The notes: generated from the letters alone by a model not told the origin. A stretch of 64,000 bases of DNA from Melioribacteraceae bacterium (GCA_021739765.1 JAIPBD010000011.1:80370-144369); one strand, 5' to 3'. Shown: positions 9,896-19,688, numbered from the stretch's first letter. Numbers and translations are program-made.

Positions 9896-11137
9896 ATGAA
9901 AAAATTTGTTCAAAAATATGGTTTTTCGGTTGGATTAGTTCTTCTAACCATTTCTCTGATATTTGTATTTAAAGAAAAAGGCAACATTGTTGAAAGCAGC
10001 ACTGATTCGTTTTTAGATTTCTACACTCAAAACCTCAAGCCGTTAATTTTCGAAACTGATCTCACAAATGAAGATGTTTTCAATTTTGCTTTCTACCGAA
10101 ATTTACCCGTAAACGAACAACGCGATCGAATACTTACAGTTTCGGAAGATTATTCTGATAATGACATTATTGAGATAAAATCAGCCCAGCTGCTTGATAA
10201 TACTAAAAACTACGACAGATTTGTAACCTCTTTAGAATTATCATCCGCTGAAAAGGAAAGACTTGATTCCATTTTGTCATCGTATAAATCGGAAATTAAC
10301 ACCTTTGTTTTTGTCAGTGATAATAACACAATCGCTGTTGATCCTAAAATTGGACTATTGAGCCAGCTCGTTTTAAATGATGTAATGCAATTTGCGAACA
10401 ACGTTTCATCTAATGAAAATAAAACGAAAACCCAATGGTCAACCGGCAAAGGTGCCGAAACGAATGCGCTGAATCTAATAAGAAAGTCTGTAAAATCTTC
10501 TGACCAAAAGGAATTAGTATTTATCGCGTCCGATACATCATTTAGTACTTCATGTGAAATTGACGATCTTGAGATTAAGGAATCGATCGCCAAAGCTAAG
10601 GGTAAATCAGAATGGAACGGTGGATCGGTAACATTAAAGAATTATTTCAAAAAACCGGCAAAACCGTTCACCCCCACGATTCAAAATTTGAATGGAATCC
10701 AAGTCACTCAAGACAGTAAAACATCTTCAAGTCGAATACTGGTTTCCGACAATTTTATGAAAAGTATTCCTGTAGAGGAGATGAATGATTTCAAAAATCA
10801 CATTGAAGAGATCAAACGGGAATATACAAACTTTAGTTTTTCGGTCGGTTCAACCGATGAATCCGGTTCTTTAATATTTCATATGGATACCGGCTCGGAT
10901 GATGAGCCTCAAATAAAATTTGAAATTAATGTTAAACAAATAGGCGATCTTGTTTCAGAATCGGTTGGAAAAGGCTTTGATGGGAATTTCCGGAATTGGA
11001 AAGAATTTGGATTGCAAATCGATTCATTATCTCAAAATATGAAATTGTTTGAAACCGATTCATCTATAAGGATAGAAGTTAAACCTAGTTCCTCTTCTGC
11101 AAGTTCAGCGGCAAAAGCAAAAAAAAGTAACAAGTAA
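9896..11137 (+). CDS. Unknown membrane-anchored protein downstream of the ECF sigma gene
   Basis: I do not recognise a family. The 413-residue product has one N-terminal membrane segment (about 10-26, SVGLVLLTISLIFVF) after a short basic start, so the bulk is probably periplasmic. The rest is soluble and acidic, with no cysteine pair of the anti-sigma zinc-finger type. The end is a Ser/Ala/Lys low-complexity tail (PSSSSASSAAKAKKSNK). It starts 6 nt after the sigma gene and is very likely co-transcribed. Position suggests a sensor or regulator of the sigma factor, but the short cytoplasmic N-terminus (about 9 residues) seems too small to bind it. Function is unassigned. Confidence 0.75.
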   Translation: MKKFVQKYGFSVGLVLLTISLIFVFKEKGNIVESSTDSFLDFYTQNLKPLIFETDLTNEDVFNFAFYRNLPVNEQRDRILTVSEDYSDNDIIEIKSAQLLDNTKNYDRFVTSLELSSAEKERLDSILSSYKSEINTFVFVSDNNTIAVDPKIGLLSQLVLNDVMQFANNVSSNENKTKTQWSTGKGAETNALNLIRKSVKSSDQKELVFIASDTSFSTSCEIDDLEIKESIAKAKGKSEWNGGSVTLKNYFKKPAKPFTPTIQNLNGIQVTQDSKTSSSRILVSDNFMKSIPVEEMNDFKNHIEEIKREYTNFSFSVGSTDESGSLIFHMDTGSDDEPQIKFEINVKQIGDLVSESVGKGFDGNFRNWKEFGLQIDSLSQNMKLFETDSSIRIEVKPSSSSASSAAKAKKSNK

Positions 11138-11180
11138 ACTTAATTTCAATAATTTTATAAGATAGGGTGGAACAAAACTG

Positions 11181-13253
11181 ATGTCACTTCCTTCAAGCGA
11201 TTTATTGAACTCCCGGAAATTCGAAATCGCAACCGCTTTATCTCTGTTACTTTTTCTATTCAGAATAGTTTTTTCGACAGTTAATTCCCCGCTATTGCTC
11301 ATTCTGAATGAATTGCTGGTCCTTAGCTCACTCTATTTTTGGATTCTCTACATCACTAACTTTATTAATGAAAAAGAACACACGCCAATTTCTCTTGTCT
11401 TAAATGCGGGCATTTTGAATGCGATTCTTTTTTTCATAATTGCGATTACGACCGTACTCTTTGATAAATTGCCCGAAGATGAGATAAGTTTTGGTTTTTT
11501 CGAAGCTCTCATTCTTTTACTTCTCGGCTTTATAACCCTTGGGATAGCAACTTATATAATATCCGGTTTTAGTGAATTGATGAAATTGAAGCAGAAGCGC
11601 AATCCTGCCAAATACTTCAATTCGATGATGCTTTTCTTTCTCTTTTCTGCAATATTGTTTGCGTATAGCCAGTTTGATAACAGTTTGAAATCTGTAGATA
11701 ACGCAGTTTATGTAGTAGCGATATGCTTAATTACATTTAACGCGCTGCGGGTTTCCTGGATTGCGTTTTTAGTTAAAAAGCAGAAACTACAACTTTTAAT
11801 TATCTCAATCGTCCTTATAATTCTCTTTGGGTTTAATTTTTCTTTTACGATGGAAAGTGATTTTTTCAATCAAGCGATGATTAATTTTTCACCGGGTATT
11901 TATAGGTCGCTGAATTTGATTATGCTTTATGGTGTAATTTATTTTGTGATTATATTTTTTACTGCGTTATTTCATCTGCCTACTGCTGAAGCGTTTGATA
12001 AAAAATCTGAAGAAATATCATCCCTTTTTGATTTGAGCAAGTTGTTAACTTCGGTATTCGACTTCAAGGATCTGGCCGAGAATATAACATCGATTACCAC
12101 TAAGGTTTATAATTCAGATTCAGCGTGGTTATTAACGCGCGAAGGGGATGAGTATAAATTAAGTTCCGTTAGCGGAATTGGTTACATGCAGGCAGAAAAA
12201 ATCACAGAATCTGTCTTGGAAAAATACGATTACAATTTATCCGAAGTTTTAATTATTGATAAGAAGAAAATAAAATTTCGGGTACGGAATGATATTGTTT
12301 CGTTTAATTTTGATTCGATGGCAATCGCGCCTTTAAAAGTTCATAATCAGATTGAAGGATTTTTGTTCGTCGCGAGAAAATCGGATTCGCGTTTTGAAAG
12401 CGAGGATAAAAAAGCAATTGCGGCCTATGCCGATTACGCAGCCATTGCACTTGAAAATGCCAAACTGATAAAAGAATCGTTAGAGAAAGAACGGCTCGAA
12501 AAAGAGATGGAAGTTGCCCGGGAAATCCAATACAAATTGCTTCCCAACAAAATTCCCAGCTTTAAAGATCTTGAAATTTCAGCTGTGTTTATCCCGGCAT
12601 TTGAAGTTGGCGGTGATTATTATGATTTTTTTGAAGTGGGGGAGAAAAATCTCGCATTCGTTGTTGCTGATGTTTCCGGCAAGGGAATTTCCGCGGCGTT
12701 CATAATGGCTGAAATTAAAGGAATATTTGAGTCATTGTCTAAAACAATATCCCAACCAAAAGTATTATTGAATTATGCGAACGACATAATAAATCAGAGC
12801 CTTGAGAAAAAATATTTTGTTACGGCCATTTACGGAATAATTGATATGCAAAACGGCAAACTTACCTTTGGCCGTGCAGGGCATACACCGCTTCATCTTT
12901 TCAGGGATAACTCGGTTAAAAGACTTCGTCCGAATGGTATCGGGCTCGGACTTGATCATGGTAATAAGTTTGCATCTACATTAGAGGAGATGGAAATTCA
13001 GTTAAATAATAACGATATTTTAATTCTATATTCTGATGGCATAACTGAGGCACAAAACGGAATAAACGAAGAGTTTGGGTACGATAAATTAGATACGATT
13101 GTGACTGAAAATTGGCGGAAAAATGCTTCAGAAATTTCTAATGAAATTATCAAAAACGTAACAACATTTTCAAAAGATAAAGCCCAGCATGATGATATCA
13201 CGCTGGTAGTTTTTAAATCAAATTTTAATAACAAACAGATTGAGGTAGGTTAA
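11181..13253 (+). CDS. Membrane SpoIIE/RsbU-type serine phosphatase with GAF domain
   Basis: A 690-residue integral-membrane phosphatase. About eight hydrophobic segments fill residues 10-265. A GAF-like sensor domain covers about 283-423, then a coiled linker (KERLEKEMEVAREIQYKLLP, about 429-450). The PP2C/SpoIIE domain covers about 460-690. Metal-binding signatures are GGDYYDFF (near 477), ADVSGKGISAAF (near 495), YSDGITEAQNG (near 615) and HDDITLVVF (near 669). It should dephosphorylate a STAS protein such as the one encoded directly downstream. Its TAA overlaps the next ATG by one base, so translation is probably coupled. Confidence 0.93.
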   Translation: MSLPSSDLLNSRKFEIATALSLLLFLFRIVFSTVNSPLLLILNELLVLSSLYFWILYITNFINEKEHTPISLVLNAGILNAILFFIIAITTVLFDKLPEDEISFGFFEALILLLLGFITLGIATYIISGFSELMKLKQKRNPAKYFNSMMLFFLFSAILFAYSQFDNSLKSVDNAVYVVAICLITFNALRVSWIAFLVKKQKLQLLIISIVLIILFGFNFSFTMESDFFNQAMINFSPGIYRSLNLIMLYGVIYFVIIFFTALFHLPTAEAFDKKSEEISSLFDLSKLLTSVFDFKDLAENITSITTKVYNSDSAWLLTREGDEYKLSSVSGIGYMQAEKITESVLEKYDYNLSEVLIIDKKKIKFRVRNDIVSFNFDSMAIAPLKVHNQIEGFLFVARKSDSRFESEDKKAIAAYADYAAIALENAKLIKESLEKERLEKEMEVAREIQYKLLPNKIPSFKDLEISAVFIPAFEVGGDYYDFFEVGEKNLAFVVADVSGKGISAAFIMAEIKGIFESLSKTISQPKVLLNYANDIINQSLEKKYFVTAIYGIIDMQNGKLTFGRAGHTPLHLFRDNSVKRLRPNGIGLGLDHGNKFASTLEEMEIQLNNNDILILYSDGITEAQNGINEEFGYDKLDTIVTENWRKNASEISNEIIKNVTTFSKDKAQHDDITLVVFKSNFNNKQIEVG

Positions 13254-13606
13254 TGGCAGATTTCAACGTCAATACTCGAGAAGTTGGATCTGTAAGAGTC
13301 ATCGAGCTGAAAGGGTACTTGGATGCTCATACCGCTCCTGAACTTGAGAATACTTTCAACAGCCTGATTAACGATGCTAACTTTAAAGTTGTTGTTAATT
13401 TTAATTCCCTGAAATATATCAGTAGTGCGGGATTAGGCGTATTTATGGCTTACGTTGAAACTATGAGGGAAAACTCCGGTGATATTAAATTCACCAATAT
13501 GAATAAGGATGTTTATAATATTTTTGACCTCCTTGGTTTCCCTATGCTATATGAATTCTTCGAAGATGAAGATTTGGCTATTCAAAAGTTTAATAATTCT
13601 TTATAA
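13253..13606 (+). CDS. STAS-domain anti-anti-sigma factor
   Basis: A 117-residue single STAS domain. The phospho-site loop is LKYISSAGLGVFMAY, with the Ser-Ser pair at about 57-58. It is the second STAS protein of the region. It is encoded between a membrane phosphatase (overlap 1 nt) and an RsbW-like kinase, the classic phosphatase-antagonist-kinase order of partner-switching modules. By family role it would bind the kinase when unphosphorylated. Confidence 0.94.
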   Translation: MADFNVNTREVGSVRVIELKGYLDAHTAPELENTFNSLINDANFKVVVNFNSLKYISSAGLGVFMAYVETMRENSGDIKFTNMNKDVYNIFDLLGFPMLYEFFEDEDLAIQKFNNSL

Positions 13607-13629
13607 TCTTGCAGAATCCGAACCATACT

Positions 13630-14043
13630 ATGAACAAAGAATTAGTTATAAAAAGTACGACCGACAACTTGGCACGAGTTCGTGATTTTATAACTTCAAC
13701 CGCGAAAGATGTTGGATTTAATAATGAAACTGTTGGTGAAATGGTATTGGCTGTGGATGAAGCTTGTACAAACGTAATTAAACATGCTTATAAATACTCA
13801 CCGGATAGAACAATTACCGTAAATATCGAATTCGTGGATGGAAAATTTAGAATATCCATCACCGATAATGGAATACATTTTAATCCCAGTACAGTTCCCG
13901 ATCCAGACATTAAAGTATATCATAAAGAAAAACGAACAGGTGGATTAGGTATGTTTCTAATGAAAAAGTTAATGGACGAAGTTAGTTATAACACTCTTAA
14001 TGAAGACCGCAACCAAGTAATATTAGTTAAATATCTTAATTAA
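13630..14043 (+). CDS. RsbW-like anti-sigma regulatory ATPase/serine kinase
   Basis: A GHKL-fold protein of 137 residues with HATPase_c_2 motifs. The N-box region is EMVLAVDEACTNVIKHAYK, DNG lies in ISITDNGIHFNP, and the G-box region is RTGGLGMFLMKKLMDEV. Such proteins phosphorylate STAS antagonists and sequester a sigma factor or another partner. Start chosen at ATG 13630, giving MNKELVIKSTTDNL. An in-frame TTG at 13609 would add seven residues and sit 2 nt after the STAS stop. The target could be the ECF sigma factor, although RsbW proteins usually bind group 3 sigma factors. Confidence 0.92.
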   Translation: MNKELVIKSTTDNLARVRDFITSTAKDVGFNNETVGEMVLAVDEACTNVIKHAYKYSPDRTITVNIEFVDGKFRISITDNGIHFNPSTVPDPDIKVYHKEKRTGGLGMFLMKKLMDEVSYNTLNEDRNQVILVKYLN

Positions 14044-14047
14044 TTTT

Positions 14048-15730
14048 ATGCTCGCTAAAGATAATTCCACAGCAATAGGGAATCTTTCGGCACTCGTAGA
14101 TTTTAGCAATCTTATAAATTCCAGTCTTGATCTCGAATTTGCGTTAAATAATATTCTGCTTACATGTTTTGGAAAATTTCATACAACTAAAGGTCTTATA
14201 GCGCTCACAGATAATTCCGGTTATGTATCCGCATCCGCATCGAAAGGCATATCTAAAGAAGTCATTGATTCATTCCCAAAATTAAACGAAGATAATCTCA
14301 AAAATGAATCCGTTGAATTAAATGAATTCATGAGTAAAAATAATCTTGAGATTAAAAGAATAATTGAAACTTCTTCCGGAATTCTGGGAATAATTATTCT
14401 CGGAAAAAGATTTACAAAACAACCATACTCGGATGAAGATTTAGATTTCCTCAAAACGATCACCAACATAGGTTCGACGGCAATCGAAAACTCCCTCGCT
14501 GTTGATAAACTGAGGAAGGTCAATCGTGATTTGGATGCAAAAGTGAATCAACTAAGCTCGTTGTTTGATTTAAGCAAAGAATTCAGTGGAATCTTATCGA
14601 AGGAAAGAATCACAAAACTTTTAACATATTCTATCATTGGCCAACTTTTAGTTACCAAATACGCCATAATCTATTGTGACGATCATAATTACGATATTTT
14701 AGAATCAAAATTTGATGAAGAGAAGTTGACAAGTTTGTTCCAAAAGAACAATTGTGCTACAATCAGCGAACCGTTATTTGGAGATAATTTAAATAATAAT
14801 TATTCCGGTTTAACCGAAACCGGAGTTGAGATCGTCGTTCCGATGTTGATAAAAGGCAAGACTAAGGGGCTGATTCTTGTAGGCAGAAGAAGAAATTTAC
14901 AACCATTTACAAAATCCGATATAGAATTTGTTTCCTCGGTTGGGGGCTTGGCAATAATCTCGATCGAAAACGCCAGCTTGTTCGAAGAGACACTTGAAAA
15001 GCAAAGACTGGAGAAGGATCTCGAAATCGCGAGAAATATTCAGAGAAATTTGTTGCCGGATAAGATTCCGAATCTCAATTACGCAGAAATTGCGGCATAT
15101 AATCAATCTGCTCGACAAGTTGGGGGTGATTACTACGATGTAATAAAATTAGATGATAAAAGAACCGTCGTTGCGATTGCAGATGTTTCGGGGAAAGGTG
15201 TTCAAGCGGCATTGCTAATGGCTAATCTTCAAGCTTTTTTACGGGCAATTAGTAAACAGAACATTGACATTAGTGAAGCGTCAAATCTTATAAACGATTT
15301 GGTGTCGGAAAATACTATGGGCGGTAGTTTTATTACATTTTTTTGGGGCATTTTAGATGAAGATAAAAAATCATTTAAATATGTAAATGCCGGACATAAC
15401 CCACCTTTGCATATCAGCCAAGGCAAAATGGCGAAATTGAAAACCGGTGGAATGATTTTCGGCGTAATGGAAACATTAATTCCGTACAAATCTGAGACTG
15501 TTAGTCTATCATCCGGAGATTCTATAATACTGTTTACAGATGGAATTACGGAAGCCATGGATGTTACAAAAACTGAGTATAGTGATGAAAGATTGGAAGA
15601 ATTGGTTTTAACTAAATGTAAGAATTCTGCCCAAGAAATAATTAATTCTGTTGTTGATGACGTAAAACTTCACACCAAAGGTGCTAATCAGTCTGATGAT
15701 ATCACATCATTAGTCATCAAAATTAAGTGA
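14048..15730 (+). CDS. Cytoplasmic dual-GAF SpoIIE-type serine phosphatase
   Basis: A 560-residue protein without membrane segments. Two GAF-like domains (about 10-150 and 165-315) are followed by the linker LEKQRLEKDLEIARNIQRNL and a PP2C/SpoIIE domain (about 350-558). The metal-site motifs GGDYYDV (near 359), ADVSGKGVQAALL (near 377), FTDGITEAMD (near 496) and SDDITSLV (near 547) are intact. It starts 4 nt after the kinase gene and ends 4 nt before the next phosphatase gene. It probably integrates a cytoplasmic signal into STAS dephosphorylation; the GAF ligand is unknown. Confidence 0.93.
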   Translation: MLAKDNSTAIGNLSALVDFSNLINSSLDLEFALNNILLTCFGKFHTTKGLIALTDNSGYVSASASKGISKEVIDSFPKLNEDNLKNESVELNEFMSKNNLEIKRIIETSSGILGIIILGKRFTKQPYSDEDLDFLKTITNIGSTAIENSLAVDKLRKVNRDLDAKVNQLSSLFDLSKEFSGILSKERITKLLTYSIIGQLLVTKYAIIYCDDHNYDILESKFDEEKLTSLFQKNNCATISEPLFGDNLNNNYSGLTETGVEIVVPMLIKGKTKGLILVGRRRNLQPFTKSDIEFVSSVGGLAIISIENASLFEETLEKQRLEKDLEIARNIQRNLLPDKIPNLNYAEIAAYNQSARQVGGDYYDVIKLDDKRTVVAIADVSGKGVQAALLMANLQAFLRAISKQNIDISEASNLINDLVSENTMGGSFITFFWGILDEDKKSFKYVNAGHNPPLHISQGKMAKLKTGGMIFGVMETLIPYKSETVSLSSGDSIILFTDGITEAMDVTKTEYSDERLEELVLTKCKNSAQEIINSVVDDVKLHTKGANQSDDITSLVIKIK

Positions 15731-15734
15731 TAAA

Positions 15735-18296
15735 ATGGAACGCTTTGCCATTCTTGCAAGGAATAGGATAAGAATAATTAAAATATTGACGACGTTCCTA
15801 ATCTTTCAAGGACTTGTTAATTTTTACTTTCTATTTGAGATTAATCCGTCCCCAAATGATGAATGTATTTGGTTCCCTATATCCGTCAATTCGGATAGTA
15901 CCGTTTATGAATTTCGTGATGTAAAGTTTGAAGGAGCCGCATGGAACGCGGGAATCCGGGATGGTGATCACCTTATTAAGATAAACGGGATTCAGACCAC
16001 AGATCCTTTTACAGCTAACAATTCGATGTTAACAAGATCAGAAGGGAATGTTGCCACTTATTTAGTTTCCCGAGATGGCAACAGATTTGAGACTAAAGTT
16101 GAATTTAAAAGACTCATAAATTTTAATGCTCTTGCGGTAAATTTAGTTTCAATCTTTTGGCTGATGATGGGTTATGTAGTAATTGTCTCTAAACCGGAGG
16201 GGAAATCTCAAAGGCTGTTCTACAAAATTGGCGTCTCAGGAATGCTATTCTCTCTCATCTGTGTGCAAGTGATAAATGGTTCGGCAAACCCGATTTATTT
16301 CTATCCCGTAATCACTGTTTTAATTGATTTATTGCAAGCCGTTGGGATGGTTTGGACTCCCTTCCTAATTATTAACTTCTTTTTACATTTTCCGAGAGAA
16401 GTAGGAATAATTCATAAAAAAATATTTAAGAAAATCTTTTTCTTTACGCCGATTGCTCTTTACGTCTTATTGTTGATTTACAAGGTTCTATTTCTATACA
16501 ATGAGACGCTTGCGAGGGGAATCGCAAGCATTAATTTTCAATTTTCGGTATTCGGAATTCTTTTCGTGATTTCAGTCTTGCTATCTTCGATATTTCTAAT
16601 TCGTGGATATCTAAAAATTGAATCTAAAAGAGAGAGAAGTTCAGTATTTGTAATTATTATTGCTTCAATTATTGCAATAGTTTCCGTTATATATACAGCT
16701 ACCTTGGCACCCGCAATAGCGACAAATATTTATAATGATCCACAATATTTTGCGCCGATATTTTTGATAGTGTTGATTCCGATATCGTTCGGTTATTCCA
16801 TATTCAGATACTCTTTAATGGATGTTTCGGATGTTGTTAAGAATACAATTTTGTATGGATTAGCGACAATCGCAATCGCGGCAGTATATTTTTTAACGAT
16901 TTATATATTAGGACAATGGATAAGCCAAGCACTGACCGAACAATATCAAGCAATACTTGCTGGGATGATTTTTATAATTTTTGCGGTAATATTCCAATCA
17001 TCAAAAGATCGAATTCAAGAGCTAATTACACGCAAGTTTTATCCCGAGCAATTTGCGTTTCAAAATGTATTGGTGAAATTCAGCAAAGACATTAACACAA
17101 TTGTCGGTCTCGAAAATATTTTGGACTCAGCCAACACAACTTTTGTGGATTCACTCAATCTGCAAAATTTTGGAATAATTTTGAGATGTGAAGAATCCGG
17201 GCATTATAAATTTATGCGGACTTTTAACATCGAACATTCTGAAAAAGATATTTTTGTTAATGACTCAGCCGTGCTTGAATTAATGAAGAACAAGGAGAAA
17301 CAACAATTACCCCAGGTGCTTGATAAGTCAGAATTTGCCGCTGTTGTTTCTGAAGGGGAAATCGAAATTAATCTCGAACAGATTTATACCATTCTTCCAC
17401 TGATAAACAAAGATAATGTTTTGGGATTTCTCTTTTTTAGTCTAAAAAGATCTGGTGCGCAATTTGCTGGGAAGGACTTAGAACTTTTATCCGCCTCCGC
17501 AAATCAACTTTCCGCTTCAATTGAAAACGCCCGTCTGTATGAATCCGAAGCCGAAAAAATGCAAATGGAGCGTGACCTTGATAACGCGAGAGCGATACAA
17601 AGTCATTTACTTCCAAAAGCGATTCCGAGTCTGAGAGGATTAAATATGGCCGGAATAATGACACCCGCGAACCATGTTGGCGGTGATTATTATGACTTTA
17701 TAACAACGGAAAAGGGAAATGTTTTCATCATTGTTGGTGATGTTTCGGGTAAAGGTTTGTCGGCCTCATTTTATATGTCAAAATTACAAACAATTGCAAA
17801 ACTCTACTGTAAAGAAGGTAAATCGCCCAGGGAAATAATTATTGAAATGAATAAACAAATTTTTGGGCAAATTGATCGTAGTTGGTTTATTACAGTTTCA
17901 TTAGCCTATTTTGATACCAAAAATAAAAAGATGAGTTTAGTTAGAGCCGGACACACACCAACTTATTTTATTACAGGCAATAAAATCCAAGAATTAAAAC
18001 CGGATGGAATTGGAGTCGGACTTGAAAAGGGAGTGGTTTTTGAAAAGGCATTAACACAACTTGATATTGATTATTCTGCCGAAAACTGGTTCGTTTTTTA
18101 CTCTGATGGAATTACGGAAGCTCAAGATTCTGATAAGAATTTTTACGGTGAAGTGAGATTTAAAAAATTACTTCTCGAAAATAAGGATTTGGAAACTTCT
18201 GAATTGATGGAAAGGGTTAATGAGGATCTTAAAGCATTCCGCGGTTCAGCCAACCAGAATGATGATATCACACTTGTTCTCGCAAAATCTTATTAG
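15735..18296 (+). CDS. Membrane SpoIIE-type phosphatase with periplasmic PDZ-like domain and GAF
   Basis: The third phosphatase of the operon, 853 residues. After TM1 (about 12-33) a PDZ-like segment (about 50-125) reads FEGAAWNAGIRDGDHLIKIN, the substrate-groove region of PDZ folds. It is followed by about seven membrane segments to about residue 420 and a GAF-like domain (about 440-590). A linker (MQMERDLDNARAIQSHLLP) leads to a complete PP2C/SpoIIE domain with GGDYYDF (near 648), GDVSGKGLSASF (near 667), YSDGITEAQD (near 789) and NDDITLVLA. A PDZ sensor on a partner-switch phosphatase suggests it reads unfolded periplasmic protein ends. That role is inferred. Confidence 0.9.
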   Translation: MERFAILARNRIRIIKILTTFLIFQGLVNFYFLFEINPSPNDECIWFPISVNSDSTVYEFRDVKFEGAAWNAGIRDGDHLIKINGIQTTDPFTANNSMLTRSEGNVATYLVSRDGNRFETKVEFKRLINFNALAVNLVSIFWLMMGYVVIVSKPEGKSQRLFYKIGVSGMLFSLICVQVINGSANPIYFYPVITVLIDLLQAVGMVWTPFLIINFFLHFPREVGIIHKKIFKKIFFFTPIALYVLLLIYKVLFLYNETLARGIASINFQFSVFGILFVISVLLSSIFLIRGYLKIESKRERSSVFVIIIASIIAIVSVIYTATLAPAIATNIYNDPQYFAPIFLIVLIPISFGYSIFRYSLMDVSDVVKNTILYGLATIAIAAVYFLTIYILGQWISQALTEQYQAILAGMIFIIFAVIFQSSKDRIQELITRKFYPEQFAFQNVLVKFSKDINTIVGLENILDSANTTFVDSLNLQNFGIILRCEESGHYKFMRTFNIEHSEKDIFVNDSAVLELMKNKEKQQLPQVLDKSEFAAVVSEGEIEINLEQIYTILPLINKDNVLGFLFFSLKRSGAQFAGKDLELLSASANQLSASIENARLYESEAEKMQMERDLDNARAIQSHLLPKAIPSLRGLNMAGIMTPANHVGGDYYDFITTEKGNVFIIVGDVSGKGLSASFYMSKLQTIAKLYCKEGKSPREIIIEMNKQIFGQIDRSWFITVSLAYFDTKNKKMSLVRAGHTPTYFITGNKIQELKPDGIGVGLEKGVVFEKALTQLDIDYSAENWFVFYSDGITEAQDSDKNFYGEVRFKKLLLENKDLETSELMERVNEDLKAFRGSANQNDDITLVLAKSY

Positions 18297-18300
18297 ATAA

Positions 18301-18912
18301 TTGATCTCTCAGTACGATTATATCTACATTGCTTTAACTGTACTTGCTATTCTGAGCCGGTACAAATTTTACAATTATTACAAATTTATAAAAATCCTTC
18401 CGGTCGTTTATCTTATAATAATTTTACTATTTAACACCACGGGCATTGTTACTAATTTTTTATTTATTGGCTTATTCCTCTGTGGTATTGGTGATGTTTT
18501 ATTGGCAAACGAAAAAGATACTTTCCTCTACGGATTGCTGAGTTTCTTAATCGCTCATGTATTTTATATAATTGCGTTTTTGTCAGTTTCCAAAATTCAT
18601 TTGAATTATTTCCTTTTCATTTTACCATTGATTTCAATCGTGTTGCTTTATGGCTTTCGAGCTAAATTGAAAAAACACTTCATTCCGATTTCGTTTTATC
18701 TATTGGTATTAAATCTACTTCATTTTTCAGGATATTCTTTCAGTTACACAATTAATGATTTCTCGGCATTTTACGGCGTCATCATTTTTATACTATCCGA
18801 TCTAATTTTGGCTTTCGACCGATTTGTTTTTAAAATTAAATTCGCCCAATTAATGATTTTATCTTTCTATTTTCTTGCTCAATATTTAATCGTGAAAGGA
18901 TTGGTAGTGTAA
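18301..18912 (+). CDS. YhhN-family integral membrane protein (lysoplasmalogenase-like)
   Basis: A 203-residue, roughly eight-helix membrane protein. The conserved YhhN/TMEM86 features are GIGDVLLANEKD after the third helix, GLLSFLIAHVFYI, and the late FILSDLILAFDRF. Characterised relatives hydrolyse lysoplasmalogen; bacterial roles are mostly untested. The start is the TTG at 18301 with no good ATG nearby. It lies 4 nt after the phosphatase stop and its TAA overlaps the next ATG by one base, so it continues the same transcript. Confidence 0.8.
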   Translation: MISQYDYIYIALTVLAILSRYKFYNYYKFIKILPVVYLIIILLFNTTGIVTNFLFIGLFLCGIGDVLLANEKDTFLYGLLSFLIAHVFYIIAFLSVSKIHLNYFLFILPLISIVLLYGFRAKLKKHFIPISFYLLVLNLLHFSGYSFSYTINDFSAFYGVIIFILSDLILAFDRFVFKIKFAQLMILSFYFLAQYLIVKGLVV

Positions 18913-19688
18913 TGTGTTTGGTTGCTTTTGCCTACAAATCTCATCCTAAGTATAAATTGATTATGGTTGCAAATCGAGATGAGTTTTTGGATCGTCCTAC
19001 AGCTGCGGCTAATTGGTGGGAGGAACATCCGGAAATATTATCGGGGAAGGATTTGAAAGCCGGCGGTTCATGGATGGGCATAAATAAATATGGCAAAATT
19101 GCTGTTCTGACAAATTACAGGTTGCCTGAATTAAACATAAATTCCAGCAACTCAAGAGGTGAAATTGTCATCAACTTTTTAAAGGAATCGTTGGAAGCAA
19201 AAATTTATTCACAACAGTTGGTTGCGGAAAAGTTTGCCGGGTACAATCTAATTTTTGGCAATGTCGATGAATTATTTTACATCAATAATAGAAAATCGAG
19301 TTTGCAAAAGATTGATAATGGAATTCATTTACTGAGTAATGCAGAATTAGATACACCGTGGTTCAAAACAGAAAGAATTAAAGGCAGATTTACTGAAATT
19401 ATAAAAAGTGACAAGATCAATTCTGGGGATTTGTTTGAAATGATGAAGGATACTAAGAAGGCAAATTTTGGAGAATTGCCAAACACCGGGATTGGGCGCA
19501 TTAAGGAGAAATTAATCTCATCTGCATTTATTAAATCACCTACCTATGGTACAAGATCCACAACTATTTTAAAGATTGGTAATTCCGGTCAGGTTACTTT
19601 TATCGAGAGGAGTTTCGATAGGTTATTTAAAGGAAGGGTAACACGGAAGATTGACTTTGATTTGGACAAAAAAAAGCCGGCTAATTAG
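18912..19688 (+). CDS. NRDE/TANGO2-family protein
   Basis: A 258-residue member of the NRDE family, named for the motif seen here in MVANRDEFLDRPTAAANWW. It starts with Met-Cys (MCLVAFAYK), so C2 could act as an N-terminal nucleophile after Met removal. GSWMGINKYGKIAVLTNYR is also typical. The biochemical role in bacteria is not established; the human homologue TANGO2 is linked to heme/lipid handling. The last codons (KKKPAN) and the TAG stop lie inside a palindrome that terminates the opposing sec operon. Confidence 0.85.
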   Translation: MCLVAFAYKSHPKYKLIMVANRDEFLDRPTAAANWWEEHPEILSGKDLKAGGSWMGINKYGKIAVLTNYRLPELNINSSNSRGEIVINFLKESLEAKIYSQQLVAEKFAGYNLIFGNVDELFYINNRKSSLQKIDNGIHLLSNAELDTPWFKTERIKGRFTEIIKSDKINSGDLFEMMKDTKKANFGELPNTGIGRIKEKLISSAFIKSPTYGTRSTTILKIGNSGQVTFIERSFDRLFKGRVTRKIDFDLDKKKPAN

